A DNA stretch of 64,000 nt from Flavobacterium sp. HSC-32F16 (GCF_024171645.1 NZ_JALKAC010000008.1:1-64000); one strand, 5' to 3'. Numbered from the stretch's first letter, positions 45,673 to 54,118 are shown. Made by a program: numbers and translations. Notes: generated from the letters alone by a model not told the origin.

Positions 45673-46902
45673 TTAATTCTGATTGTATTGAAAAACATTA
45701 TCCCACAATTCATCAATTTTAATTAACGCTTCGTTTAACGGAATAACCTTCCATTTTCCGTTGTTCTCAATTCCAAGACCAATACTTTCTAGTTTTAGTA
45801 AGGCATCGTTTACATCAAAATCCAGTTCGGTTTTTAAGTTTGAGGCAAACCAGGATTCAATCTGAAAATCCAGTTCCTGAGCCGTTAATGGTGTTTGGCT
45901 TCGGTTTAAAAAAGCATAAGCCAAAATGGTTTCTTTTAAAGCTTCTTCTTCGGATGAATTTAAAAGCGAATAAAAAGCACCGCTGTTGTTTCCAAGATTT
46001 TTGAAATACAGACTATCAGAAAGTGTTTTAGAATATCTGATTTTCTTGTTTATGAAATTATTGTATTGGCGGAAACAATAAGCAGCCAAAATTCCCAAAG
46101 CAATCAAGCCTTGATTTAAAGACGTTTTACTGTTTAATAAATCGATCGTTTCGCCGGTTTGGTAAGCCTCATACATATTAATAAGAGCCGGAATTACTTT
46201 GGCACTTAAAAGCGAAATTCCACCAAAAACACCAGGAACCCAAAGCAGCATTTTGTCTTTGAGAGACATTTTAGGAACTGCATTTGGAAAAACAGTTTCA
46301 AGATCATTTTTAGGAACACGCTTAAAGATTTTTAATGCGATCGAACCCGGATCAATTGGCATTTTTCCTAATTTAACCTTTTTTGCGGCCAGATAATCGG
46401 CGTCGCTGTAATTAAGGTAAATAAGAACTCTTTCATAATATTCGATTTCAACTTCTTTTTTCCAGAAAAAATATTTTTTGACTTTTTCCTTTGCTTTATG
46501 ATGACCGCGCGCATACAATTCGTAATCTTTAAAAGCATTAAAATCAATTATCAAATTTAAACCAATTAAATCAGATTCTTCAAAAGCTTCTTTTAAAGTT
46601 TCTTCGTTAATTCGGTAATAATTACCGCGTTCTAAAACAGTAAGAAGGGTTTCTTTAAAAATCGAAAAATCACTTTTACCAATATAACCTTCGCGTTCTT
46701 TTTCGCTTAAATCCGGATCATATAAAGCGTAGTTTTGCTTTAGGTTTCGGTTTAGATTAAAAGATTCATAATGATAATAATGTTCGATAATTTCGAAAAG
46801 TTTTCTAAAATCATCAATCTTTTCTTTGTCTTCGGCGAAAGCTGCAATTTGTTGCTCGAGTAAGAATTCCTTATTAAAGGGAATGTAATGTTCTCGTGTC
46901 AT
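45673..46902 (-). CDS. DUF3754 (TMEM143-like) membrane protein
   Basis: A 409-residue protein. The DUF3754 core is clear: KIFKRVPKNDLETVFPN, MSLKDKMLLWVPGVFGGIS and a second hydrophobic stretch LGILAAYCFRQYNNFINKK; helices lie at about residues 219-242 and 265-278. The family includes mitochondrial TMEM143; function unknown. A TATCTTTG box at 46944-46951 lies between the ATG at 46902 and a possible upstream start at 46965, so the shorter form is chosen. The gasdermin-like gene follows after 167 bp. Confidence 0.85.
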   Translation of the reverse strand: MTREHYIPFNKEFLLEQQIAAFAEDKEKIDDFRKLFEIIEHYYHYESFNLNRNLKQNYALYDPDLSEKEREGYIGKSDFSIFKETLLTVLERGNYYRINEETLKEAFEESDLIGLNLIIDFNAFKDYELYARGHHKAKEKVKKYFFWKKEVEIEYYERVLIYLNYSDADYLAAKKVKLGKMPIDPGSIALKIFKRVPKNDLETVFPNAVPKMSLKDKMLLWVPGVFGGISLLSAKVIPALINMYEAYQTGETIDLLNSKTSLNQGLIALGILAAYCFRQYNNFINKKIRYSKTLSDSLYFKNLGNNSGAFYSLLNSSEEEALKETILAYAFLNRSQTPLTAQELDFQIESWFASNLKTELDFDVNDALLKLESIGLGIENNGKWKVIPLNEALIKIDELWDNVFQYNQN

Positions 46903-46943
46903 ATTGATTTTGGGCTTTAATTTATTATTGGGCGTGGAGGCTG

Positions 46944-46951
46944 CAAAGATA
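46944..46951 (-). promoter_or_regulatory. -7 box deciding the DUF3754 start
   Basis: TATCTTTG followed by C on the minus strand is a perfect flavobacterial -7 box. Transcription would begin at about 46938, leaving ATG 46902 as the first usable start. Confidence 0.6.
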
Positions 46952-47128
46952 TAGTTTTGTTTCAAGTTTCAAGTTGATTTTTCAGTCGCTAAACGGCTAA
47001 GTTTTTGTTTCAGGTTTTATTGAATAAAAAAATCTGCTGAATCTGTTAAATCTGCGTGAAATAATAATAATTTTATATCTAAATATTTAATTGTCAATTT
47101 AAAAGATTTTTTGATTAACCCATTTTCT

Positions 47129-48082
47129 ATGGAAAAAATTCTAGCTTATATCGACTTACTCGGCTTTACGAAGATGATTGAAAAAGACCATCAAAAGGCC
47201 GAAGAATTGCTTTTGCAGTTTTATGATATTGCTTTTAGAATTATAAAAGATGACAAAAGGCTTAAAGGGAACATTTCTTCAGATTGTCTTTTGGTTTATT
47301 CCGAGGATTATTCGGCGCTTATAAACTGTCTTACCGAAATTTACCGCGAATGTTTTCTGCTTAATGATTCTTTTACTGATACTGATTTTTATTTACTGCC
47401 TCGCGGTGCTGTAAGTGTGGGCGCGATGACAATTGGAGAAAGAGACACATCGGTAACCATTACAAAAGATTTTATGATTGGCAAAGCGCTGGTGCATTCG
47501 TCTAAACTGGAGCCGCGGATAAAAGGAAGCCGGCTTTTAATTGCCGTTAATGCCGAAGATAAAATTCAGAAAGCAGCCTTGCTGGAAAATAATGCGATCA
47601 AGAGTACGCTGTATCAAAACTGTACTTTTAAATTCTGGCCGGGTTACCATTATGTAGATGCTTTATGGTTTCTGGATCTTAATAAAACGCCGGAAGAGCA
47701 AAAGAAACAGGTTTTACAACTTTTAAATATCGCCATAAAACTGACGAATGATAACAGCAAAAACAGCAAAATTGCCGAACATTATATCAATACGCTCAGA
47801 ATTGGCCTGTTGAGTTATTCTAAATTTGTTGAAAACGGAAATGACAGTGTTTTACAAACTATTATAAAAGATTTTAAAAACGGAAAATATTGGTTTTTAT
47901 GGCTTACTGTGATTGAAATTGCGATTAACCGCCAAACTGAAAACAAGAAAGCTGAGTGGTCTTTTGTTCTTAATTTTTGCAAAAAAATAAGTCTTGATAA
48001 AAGCTGGATTTTTGTAATTGAAGAAATAAACAAACCCGAGAAATTGTATTTAAAAAAAGCACTTAAATCTTTTTTGGGATAA
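47129..48082 (+). CDS. Cyclase-fold protein (class III nucleotidyl cyclase-like)
   Basis: A 317-residue protein whose first 150 residues look like a class III cyclase fold: YIDLLGFT with D9, ISSDCLLVYS with D52 (the two positions that bind metal in true cyclases), RGAVSVGAMTIGE and GKALVHSSKLEPRIKGSRLLI. The C-terminal half is helical and unknown. ATG 47129 is preferred over a TTG 18 bp upstream. It is divergent from the DUF3754/gasdermin-like run. Catalysis cannot be judged; similar domains include both active enzymes and inactive sensors. Confidence 0.55.
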   Translation: MEKILAYIDLLGFTKMIEKDHQKAEELLLQFYDIAFRIIKDDKRLKGNISSDCLLVYSEDYSALINCLTEIYRECFLLNDSFTDTDFYLLPRGAVSVGAMTIGERDTSVTITKDFMIGKALVHSSKLEPRIKGSRLLIAVNAEDKIQKAALLENNAIKSTLYQNCTFKFWPGYHYVDALWFLDLNKTPEEQKKQVLQLLNIAIKLTNDNSKNSKIAEHYINTLRIGLLSYSKFVENGNDSVLQTIIKDFKNGKYWFLWLTVIEIAINRQTENKKAEWSFVLNFCKKISLDKSWIFVIEEINKPEKLYLKKALKSFLG

Positions 48083-48090
48083 AAAAAACA

Positions 48091-48117
48091 AAAGCCGTAA
48101 GATGATTTTACGGCTTT
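48091..48117 (+). terminator. Terminator after cyclase-fold gene
   Basis: AAAGCCGTAA at 48091-48100 pairs with TTACGGCTTT at 48108-48117, nine bases after the stop codon. The following T run is short. Confidence 0.65.
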
Positions 48118-48324
48118 GCTTTCCTAGGGGCTTACTATTAGATACGCCCGGATTAGCTGCATATCTAATATTGTAATCTATTTTTTAAATAGATATGATT
48201 TGGTCCTTTCATATAGTTACCTGGAAAGATAGCGGTTTTCTAAATACTTTTATGAATACTCCTGATGAAAAGAGAGGACCATTGTTTTTGGATATTATGG
48301 TTTTCTGCCCTAGTAAATTGTATA

Positions 48325-48552
48325 TTAAAGTTTACTTTGTTCGTCTCTTAATCTTTTGGCCTGACTTTCTCTTACTATTTTATATTCATTGTCTAGTCTC
48401 TTGTATTCAGCCTTAATCATATCGCATATAATGCCTGTACGGTCGCCTCGAATCGATTTACGGATATAATCGTAAGAATAACCGTGTTTTTCTTTTATAA
48501 TCTTTAACACTTCTTGGTTGTAACTTGGCTGAGATTTTATATTTTTGCGCAT
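48325..48552 (-). CDS. Small basic protein divergent from repressor
   Basis: A 75-residue basic helical protein (VLKIIKEKHGYSYDYIRKSIRGDRTG) that may form a DNA-binding helix-turn-helix; not recognised. It is transcribed away from the S24 repressor gene with a 91-bp intergenic region holding operator-like repeats and a minus-strand TATATTTG box (48578-48585). The layout resembles a phage-type switch, in which small proteins of this kind are regulated by the repressor. Confidence 0.55.
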   Translation of the reverse strand: MRKNIKSQPSYNQEVLKIIKEKHGYSYDYIRKSIRGDRTGIICDMIKAEYKRLDNEYKIVRESQAKRLRDEQSKL

Positions 48553-48577
48553 TGTATATTTTGTATTAAAAGTAAGA

Positions 48578-48626
48578 CAAATATACGTAGGATATTTCTT
48601 AGTTGCAAATATATTGTAAGATATTT
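48578..48626. promoter_or_regulatory. Operator-like direct repeats between divergent genes
   Basis: AAATATACGTAGGATATTT (48579-48597) and AAATATATTGTAAGATATTT (48607-48626) are near copies 28 bp apart. The first contains the complement of TATATTTG (48578-48585), the -7 box of the leftward gene. A repressor bound here would block that promoter. Confidence 0.45.
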
Positions 48627-48643
48627 TATAAAAAATAAAGATT

Positions 48644-49336
48644 ATGGCGGAGAATACAATTAAAAGAATTAAACAGTATTTAGATCACAAAGGGGTTAGA
48701 GTAAGGGCGTTTGAAAGAGTAGTAGGAATGTCTAATGGTTCGTTTGCCAGTCAATTAAAGAATAATAAAACAATTGGTGTAGATAAATTAGAAAATATCT
48801 TACAGCAATATCCGGATATCAATTCAGAGTGGCTTTTAAGAGGGCATGGTGAAATGCTGTTGTACAATAGTTTAAATGAAGAACGAGTAGTTTATAAAAA
48901 GACCGAAAAGGCGCAGAGCCGTAATATTCCAGTCTATGATATTGAAACTACTCAGGAAATTATCAACTTATTTGGAGAAAATAATATTCAAAAACCTCTA
49001 AGTTTTTTAAATCTTCCAAGAATTTCCGAATACGACGGAGCTTTATATTTAATAAACGAAAGTATGTATCCGCTTTTAAAAACGGGTGATATCGTAGTTT
49101 ATAAACGAATACATAATCCTGAAAATAATATCATTTGGGGCGAAATGTATTTGATATACGTTAACAATGATAATAACGACTATTTTTTAAACAGTTATTT
49201 AAAACAATCAGATCGTGAAGGATATGTGCAATTTATATCCTATAATCCGGATCATCAAACGGTTGAGTTTCCCATCAGCAGTATTAAAGCGCTCGCCATG
49301 GTAAAAGCATCGCTTCGATTTAATACTCAGTTTTAA
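48644..49336 (+). CDS. XRE/S24 family transcriptional regulator
   Basis: A 230-residue repressor: N-terminal helix-turn-helix (about residues 5-60, GVRVRAFERVVGMSNGSFASQL) and a C-terminal S24/LexA-like domain from about residue 120, with ESMYPLLKTGDIVVYKR carrying the serine position. A typical Ala-Gly self-cleavage site is not obvious, so it may sense without cleavage. Common in Flavobacterium chromosomes, often derived from phage repressors. A strong terminator follows. Confidence 0.85.
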   Translation: MAENTIKRIKQYLDHKGVRVRAFERVVGMSNGSFASQLKNNKTIGVDKLENILQQYPDINSEWLLRGHGEMLLYNSLNEERVVYKKTEKAQSRNIPVYDIETTQEIINLFGENNIQKPLSFLNLPRISEYDGALYLINESMYPLLKTGDIVVYKRIHNPENNIIWGEMYLIYVNNDNNDYFLNSYLKQSDREGYVQFISYNPDHQTVEFPISSIKALAMVKASLRFNTQF

Positions 49337-49370
49337 GCTGCAGAACACTTTTAGTAAAAAAAGATAAAAA

Positions 49371-49418
49371 GAAAAGTGGGATTTCTAATCGTTACCAGCG
49401 ATTTGAAATCCCACTTTC
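49371..49418 (+). terminator. Terminator after S24 regulator
   Basis: GAAAAGTGGGATTTC at 49371-49385 pairs with GAAATCCCACTTTC at 49405-49418, and an inner AATCG/CGATT stem extends the hairpin. The remaining 230 bp to the next gene hold nothing I can support. Confidence 0.75.
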
Positions 49419-49646
49419 TTGTTCCAAAAAAAAAAGTGACAAAATTTAACAAGCTTTCTTTCGAAAAACTATATTCTAAAATAAAAAAATTATTGCATGC
49501 AATTATACAGCTAAATAAAATTCAGGCGCCGCGTATTTATACCTGTTTTTCCTTTTTTTAAGGCTCAAAGATGCAAAAGTTCACGAACTCAAAGAAGATA
49601 AAGGTTGAGTTTAGAAAATGTTGTTATTGGAATAAAATGAATATGG

Positions 49647-50111
49647 TTAATTAAATTCAGATTTTTTTAATTCGATGACTTTTTCGATATACTGTATTAA
49701 ATTCTCTCTTTCTAAAGAAAATAAGGCCGTTTCATCTTCGGTTTTTAAATACAAATCAGCGATATTTTCAGCATTCATGTTTTGGGTTAAATAATGATGC
49801 TCAGCGTATTTTATTAGATTGTCGAAAAAAAGTTCTTTTATGCGTCCTTTTTCGAGAGTTTCAGCATCTGCATTTTTAATTTTTTCTATTTCAGATTCAG
49901 GTAAGTCAATCGTGAGGTAAGTAGTGTCTACAGGAACTTTTAAAAGCATTTCGGGAGTAGTTTTTCCCGAAGCATTGCAGTAAGCACATGGCGCGGGAAC
50001 CCATTTTAATTGTTTGTTTAAACGTCGTATATCTTCCCAGTCTACAAATCCTTTTCCAAGGCATCTTGGGCATTCTAAATCTGATTTTTTAAATACATTA
50101 AAAAAGGACAT
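49647..50111 (-). CDS. Protein with DnaJ-type CxxCxGxG zinc motifs
   Basis: A 154-residue soluble protein with two CxxC motifs, CPRCLGKGFV and CAYCNASGK, the pattern of DnaJ cysteine-rich zinc centres, near residues 13-55. The rest is helical and acidic. A TATCTTCG box on the minus strand (50146-50153) lies between ATG 50111 and an upstream in-frame start at 50186, favouring the shorter form. Function unknown. Confidence 0.7.
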   Translation of the reverse strand: MSFFNVFKKSDLECPRCLGKGFVDWEDIRRLNKQLKWVPAPCAYCNASGKTTPEMLLKVPVDTTYLTIDLPESEIEKIKNADAETLEKGRIKELFFDNLIKYAEHHYLTQNMNAENIADLYLKTEDETALFSLERENLIQYIEKVIELKKSEFN

Positions 50112-50145
50112 TTTGCTGAAAATTTTGGTTAGTGGTTCATGACTG

Positions 50146-50153
50146 CGAAGATA
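50146..50153 (-). promoter_or_regulatory. -7 box deciding a start
   Basis: TATCTTCG then C on the minus strand, a flavobacterial -7 variant, 35 bp upstream of the ATG at 50111 and downstream of the alternative start at 50186. Confidence 0.45.
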
Positions 50154-50394
50154 CTTATTTATGTAAGAAAAGTATTTTAAAGGCATTATTTTTTGTAGAA
50201 TAAAGATTCCTAAGAGCCATTTAGAACTTTCTGGAGCTATATACAGCCTGTTTTGGCAGTGTTTTATTTAATTTAGAATTAAATTTAAACATGGATATTA
50301 GATAAGTATTTAGTAGATAATGTACAAAGCAATTTATGGGTAATGTTATAAATTTGAGTGAAAATTTTAATTCGTACCACAAATTATCTTAAAA

Positions 50395-50811
50395 ATGGAA
50401 AATATACAGACAACAAAAACGCAGAATTTCTTTAGAATTCTATTAGGAATTTTTATGATTACAGCCGCAATAGGACATTTTACTTTTCAAAGAGCCGATT
50501 TTCAGGCACAAGTTCCAAATTGGATACCGCTCGACAAAGATCTGGTTGTAATTCTCTCCGGAATTGTAGAAATAACATTAGGACTTAGTATGTTGTTTTT
50601 AACTCGATATAAAGTTTTTGTGGGTATTGCGCTGGCTGTATTTTATGTATTGATTTTTCCGGGTAACATAGCTCAATATTTAAACAAAACTTCCGCTTTT
50701 GGACTCGACACAGATCAGGCGCGTTTAATAAGATTGTTTTTTCAGCCCGTTTTAATTTTTCTGGCTTTGTGGTCAACTGGGGCGATTACGTATTTTAAAA
50801 GGAAATTCTGA
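50395..50811 (+). CDS. DoxX-like membrane protein
   Basis: A 138-residue protein with four membrane helices: FFRILLGIFMITAAIGHF, VVILSGIVEITLGLSML, VFVGIALAVFYVLIFPGNI and FFQPVLIFLALWS. The pattern with IGHF early and FPGNIAQYL in the third loop fits the DoxX/DUF4281-like group of small membrane proteins; exact role unknown. Confidence 0.75.
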   Translation: MENIQTTKTQNFFRILLGIFMITAAIGHFTFQRADFQAQVPNWIPLDKDLVVILSGIVEITLGLSMLFLTRYKVFVGIALAVFYVLIFPGNIAQYLNKTSAFGLDTDQARLIRLFFQPVLIFLALWSTGAITYFKRKF

Positions 50812-50869
50812 AATTTAAATTTGTAAGAAAATATCTTATTTTTTTATTCTTTGTATAGCTTTAATTTTG

Positions 50870-50877
50870 TACGTTTG
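50870..50877 (+). promoter_or_regulatory. Promoter of the structured RNA candidate
   Basis: TACGTTTG is a perfect TAnnTTTG box; TTTG at 50850-50853 could serve as the -33 element. The predicted start, about five bases further on, coincides with the first base of helix A of the structured region at 50883. Confidence 0.6.
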
Positions 50878-50882
50878 TCATC

Positions 50883-51024
50883 GACAAAACATTTATTAGG
50901 ATTATATACTGAGACTTTTCAAAGTTTTATATAATCGAAGCCCTCATTCACGTTGCTGGAGCTAGTGATAGCCCTAATCTCATTCCTAAGGAATGTTTTG
51001 TCACAACCGAAGATGAGGGTTTCG
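50883..51024 (+). ncRNA. Structured RNA candidate with crossing helices
   Basis: Helix A: GACAAAACATTTATTAGG (50883-50900) with CCTAAGGAATGTTTTGTC (50985-51002), one mismatch and one G-U. Hairpin C: ATTATATA (50901-50908) with TATATAAT (50928-50935), with an inner ACTTT/AAAGT. Helix B: CGAAGCCCTCAT (50936-50947) with ATGAGGGTTTCG (51013-51024), one G-U. A-left, C and B-left abut without spare bases, and A and B cross as in a pseudoknot. The wobble pairs work only in a plus-strand RNA. A promoter ends six bases upstream and a small gene starts 22 bases downstream. Confidence 0.55.
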
Positions 51025-51046
51025 TGCGTTTTAATATTTTCAGAAC

Positions 51047-51328
51047 ATGACAAAAGAAAATCAAAAAACACACCGCGACGTAATGCGGTCAGTAGCCATT
51101 TTCGTCTCAAATTTAAGTTTCGACGGCGAATTTCAAAAACATCCAATGTATTTGCAAGAAGTTTTCGAAGTATTGCTCAATACCGAATTTGGGAACGATC
51201 TCGTTTTAAGACAAAAAATGTTAGCCTGCCTCAAAACCAGCAGAGATTTGGTTAAAGTTTTATCTCAGTTTACAGATAAACAAATTCAAAAAGCCTGCGA
51301 TAATGTGACAATGGTCAAAGCAATTTAG
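51047..51328 (+). CDS. Small hypothetical protein after structured leader
   Basis: A 93-residue soluble helical protein (YLQEVFEVLLNTEFGNDLVLRQKMLACL) with no family I recognise. It follows the structured RNA candidate by 22 bases and is closed by a hairpin at 51349-51372, so leader, gene and terminator form one unit. No signal peptide or membrane segment. Confidence 0.6.
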   Translation: MTKENQKTHRDVMRSVAIFVSNLSFDGEFQKHPMYLQEVFEVLLNTEFGNDLVLRQKMLACLKTSRDLVKVLSQFTDKQIQKACDNVTMVKAI

Positions 51329-51348
51329 GTTTTGTTATTCTAAAAATT

Positions 51349-51378
51349 AAAAGCTCCGTTTGCGGAGCTTTTTTTGTG
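51349..51378 (+). terminator. Terminator of small gene
   Basis: AAAAGCTCCG at 51349-51358 pairs with CGGAGCTTTT at 51363-51372, with a four-base loop and a T run after it. Confidence 0.88.
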
Positions 51379-51490
51379 TTTTGATTTGAAAGATTAGCTT
51401 TTTCTATTGCTGGTGTTCAAAAGCGAGATGCTTGCGCTAGCGGGAAAAACTATCTAATATGAAATATGTTTTTAAATGTTTATATCATAA

Positions 51491-51994
51491 TTATATGTTT
51501 TTTAATAATTCAAATTTATCAAATAATGAGTCTCTATTGAATGTTCTAAAGAGTTCATTTATATTGTTTTCTATTTTGCTAGAGATATATTCAGGCGTTT
51601 CAATTGGCAATAATTCATCTAATTTGTGAGGATTGAAGGGGCTTTTTGGCCAAGCAACCAAATGATAAAAAGGGTCAGTGCTGTCTTCAACAATTGTTTT
51701 GTCAAATGAAAAAATCCCTTTCTTTGCAATTCTAATAAAATCAGTTAGATAACGATCTTTTTCTTGTGCATTTTTAAATTTTAAAAGTTGCTGCAAATTA
51801 GGGTTAATCTGAACTTCAAAAACAGAATCAAAATCATAGACAATAGATTTATTTCTTATTAATAATTGATCTAATGCTGCTAATTCAGTTGGAAGTATAG
51901 CGCCAGCTGATGCAATATGAATTATGAAGCAATCATGAATCTTTAGAAAAATATCTATATCGTTTGTTAGTAAATATGTTAGTTCGTAGGCCAT
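51491..51994 (-). CDS. Hypothetical protein
   Basis: A 167-residue protein starting MAYELTYLLTNDIDIF; mixed alpha/beta, weakly acidic, not recognised. ATG 51994 is chosen over an in-frame TTG at 52018. A small basic gene lies 27 bp upstream on the same strand, giving a two-gene unit of toxin-antitoxin-like size, although neither protein shows a known motif. Confidence 0.5.
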   Translation of the reverse strand: MAYELTYLLTNDIDIFLKIHDCFIIHIASAGAILPTELAALDQLLIRNKSIVYDFDSVFEVQINPNLQQLLKFKNAQEKDRYLTDFIRIAKKGIFSFDKTIVEDSTDPFYHLVAWPKSPFNPHKLDELLPIETPEYISSKIENNINELFRTFNRDSLFDKFELLKNI

Positions 51995-52021
51995 TAGTTT
52001 CCAAAAATAGTTAAACAATTA

Positions 52022-52219
52022 TTACATCTTTTTATAACTTTTGTTATACACTGCTCCAATTATTGTTGCTGGTAAATCTTTTTCGGGAATTTTAAATTTT
52101 TTACCAAGATTTCTTATTGATTTACAACGATTTATTATTTCTTTGTCTAGAGTGGTAATATTAGGTTTACATCTTAAGCGTAAAATTTGCTTGTATATTT
52201 TTATATGTTTTGATGTCAT
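52022..52219 (-). CDS. Small basic hypothetical protein
   Basis: A 65-residue, strongly basic protein (KIYKQILRLRCKPNITTLDKEIINRCKS); possibly nucleic-acid binding by charge, otherwise unrecognised. It starts a likely two-gene unit with the 167-residue gene downstream. Confidence 0.45.
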   Translation of the reverse strand: MTSKHIKIYKQILRLRCKPNITTLDKEIINRCKSIRNLGKKFKIPEKDLPATIIGAVYNKSYKKM

Positions 52220-52350
52220 TGTATTTTATATAGGATATTAATTTTATTCTATTAAAAATTTATTCTCGAACAATTATACTAATAAATAAAAACTCAACAC
52301 CAAGTATTTTTACCCATTTTAAATAAAACCAATAAAACCAATAAAAAACA

Positions 52351-52381
52351 AAAAAGCCCAACCTAAAAAAGTTGAGCTTTT
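52351..52381 (-). terminator. Terminator after response regulator
   Basis: AAAAAGCCCAAC at 52351-52362 and GTTGAGCTTTTT from 52371 are inverted complements with one mismatch. It lies downstream of the response regulator on the minus strand, about 50 bp past its stop. Confidence 0.6.
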
Positions 52382-52428
52382 CAAAAATTATCTAATTATA
52401 AATTAACAAATTATCTCATTAAAAATGA

Positions 52429-53142
52429 TTATCTAATTGTCAGATTATCCAATAAAATCTGATACTTCCTTCCCACAGGAATAATTTCCCCATTCGACAT
52501 CGTAAGATTTTTAAAAGTAACCGCCGAGATTTTGTTTTTGTTTACAATATAAGAACGATGCACTTGTATAAAACTCGTGCTGTCAATTTCTGAAGCAATG
52601 CTAGAAAGCGAACCGTAAATAATATGTGGTAAATTGTGTTTCGTGCTGTAAAGTTTCATGTAATTGCCCAGACTTTCGATATAAACAATATCGCAAAGCG
52701 GCATATCGATTGTTTGTCCGTTTAAGCGGTAAGAGAAAGTTTTTGCGTTGGCATTATTTTCCTTTTTTAAACTGTTGCCGGAGAAATAAGTTTTGGCTTT
52801 TTCTATGGCTTTAGCAAATTTTTCGGGAGAAATGGGTTTTAGTAAATAATCGATCGCATCGTTTTGGTAAGCCGAAAGCGCAAAATCAGAATAAGCGGTG
52901 GTTACAATAGTGAGCGGTCGGTTGGGCTGCAGTTCCATTAATTCAACACCCGAAATTACAGGCATATTAATGTCCAGAAAAATAATATCGTATTGATTGG
53001 CATTAAGCAGTTTTACGGCTTCCATACCACTAAAAGCACTTCCGGAATGTTCCAGTTCGTCAAATTTTGAGATGTGCGAGGCAAGCGCTTTGTGCGCCGG
53101 CGATTCGTCGTCGATTATAAGACAGCGGTAGGTAAGTGCCAT
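52429..53142 (-). CDS. LytTR-family response regulator
   Basis: A 237-residue regulator. Receiver domain: DDESPAHKAL, FLDINMPVISG with the phosphorylated Asp at about residue 56, VTTAYS and the KPIS lysine. The C-terminal LytTR DNA-binding domain holds IVYIESLGNYMKLY and QVHRSYIVNK. It overlaps the kinase gene by 28 bp and is its partner. Confidence 0.93.
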   Translation of the reverse strand: MALTYRCLIIDDESPAHKALASHISKFDELEHSGSAFSGMEAVKLLNANQYDIIFLDINMPVISGVELMELQPNRPLTIVTTAYSDFALSAYQNDAIDYLLKPISPEKFAKAIEKAKTYFSGNSLKKENNANAKTFSYRLNGQTIDMPLCDIVYIESLGNYMKLYSTKHNLPHIIYGSLSSIASEIDSTSFIQVHRSYIVNKNKISAVTFKNLTMSNGEIIPVGRKYQILLDNLTIR

Positions 53143-54113
53143 ATACTTAATTTTACAACAAACATATTTTTTTCTTTTTTGCAGCTTAAATTATGGTGTA
53201 AACCATAAACTTCCAAACGTCTTTTTAGGTTTTCAATTCCAATTCCGGTACTTGAAAGACGCGATCCGGAATCCAGATAATTGTTTTTTATCGTAAAAGA
53301 CAAATTATGGCATTTTACTTTTAAATCCAAAATAATAAACGGTTCGGCAGTTTCGGCAGAAAATTTAACTGCATTTTCTACCAAAGGTAAAAAGAATAAA
53401 GGCGGAATTTCGATTTCGTCAAAAGCACCTTCAAAATTCTGGGTTACATTTAAACGTTCGTTTCTAAAAGTATAATATTCAATATATTTTTTTATGAACG
53501 CAATTTCTTCTTCAACCAAAACATAATCTTTTTTGGTGGCTTCAATCTGGTAACGCAGCATATCTGAAAGATTCAGGATTCGGTCAGGAACTTTATCCGG
53601 TTCAGAAAGAGATTCTCCGTAGAGATTATTCATGGCATTCAGCAAAAAATGCGGATTTAACTGCTGTTTTAAAAACGAAAGTTCTGATTTGAAATTCATG
53701 ATATCTTTATCAGCATCCATCATTTTTTTGGTGATGACAATATGGATAAAATAGAAAAACATTCCGTTGATAATCAGCGATAATATTTGAAGGGTTTTAA
53801 AATTTCCTAAACCTACAAGCGGAAAAAACCAATTCATGAAAAAATAAAAAGAAGTCCAGTAAATGGCAAAGAGTGCAAAAAATGTTTTAAGTTTTTTCCT
53901 GAATAAAAAAGGTTTGATAATAAAGAGGTTAAATATGGTAACCCAGATAATGCAAGGGAAATAGCCAATAGAAATCATACTGATCATATAACCCCAATTG
54001 TGGCCGTCTAACCGAATTTCATCGTAAACGCAGGCCAAAATTACAATAACTATGAAAGTGTGTACAATGAGGTTCCTGAGGAAAAAGTTCTGATAAATTT
54101 TGGAGATTGTCAT
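53115..54113 (-). CDS. LytS-type sensor histidine kinase
   Basis: A 332-residue membrane kinase with about four hydrophobic helices in the first 140 residues, then the His-kinase domain: FLKQQLNPHFLLNAMNNLYG with the phosphorylated His, and LFFLPLVENAVKF and TGIGIENLKRRL as nucleotide-binding boxes. It phosphorylates the LytTR regulator. A TAATTTTG box at 54119-54126 (minus strand) ends five bases before the ATG, so its mRNA is probably leaderless. The outer-membrane barrel gene is divergent. Confidence 0.93.
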   Translation of the reverse strand: MTISKIYQNFFLRNLIVHTFIVIVILACVYDEIRLDGHNWGYMISMISIGYFPCIIWVTIFNLFIIKPFLFRKKLKTFFALFAIYWTSFYFFMNWFFPLVGLGNFKTLQILSLIINGMFFYFIHIVITKKMMDADKDIMNFKSELSFLKQQLNPHFLLNAMNNLYGESLSEPDKVPDRILNLSDMLRYQIEATKKDYVLVEEEIAFIKKYIEYYTFRNERLNVTQNFEGAFDEIEIPPLFFLPLVENAVKFSAETAEPFIILDLKVKCHNLSFTIKNNYLDSGSRLSSTGIGIENLKRRLEVYGLHHNLSCKKEKNMFVVKLSIWHLPTAVL

Positions 54114-54118
54114 AACGG

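Noticed and set aside
48195..48416. Plus-strand open frame after the cyclase-fold gene
   Set aside because: Overlaps the small divergent gene on the other strand, has low-complexity hydrophobic content at its end and no ribosome binding site.
50919..51146. Minus-strand 75-codon frame over the structured RNA candidate
   Set aside because: Its protein sequence follows from the paired helices; the promoter and wobble pairs point to a plus-strand RNA instead.
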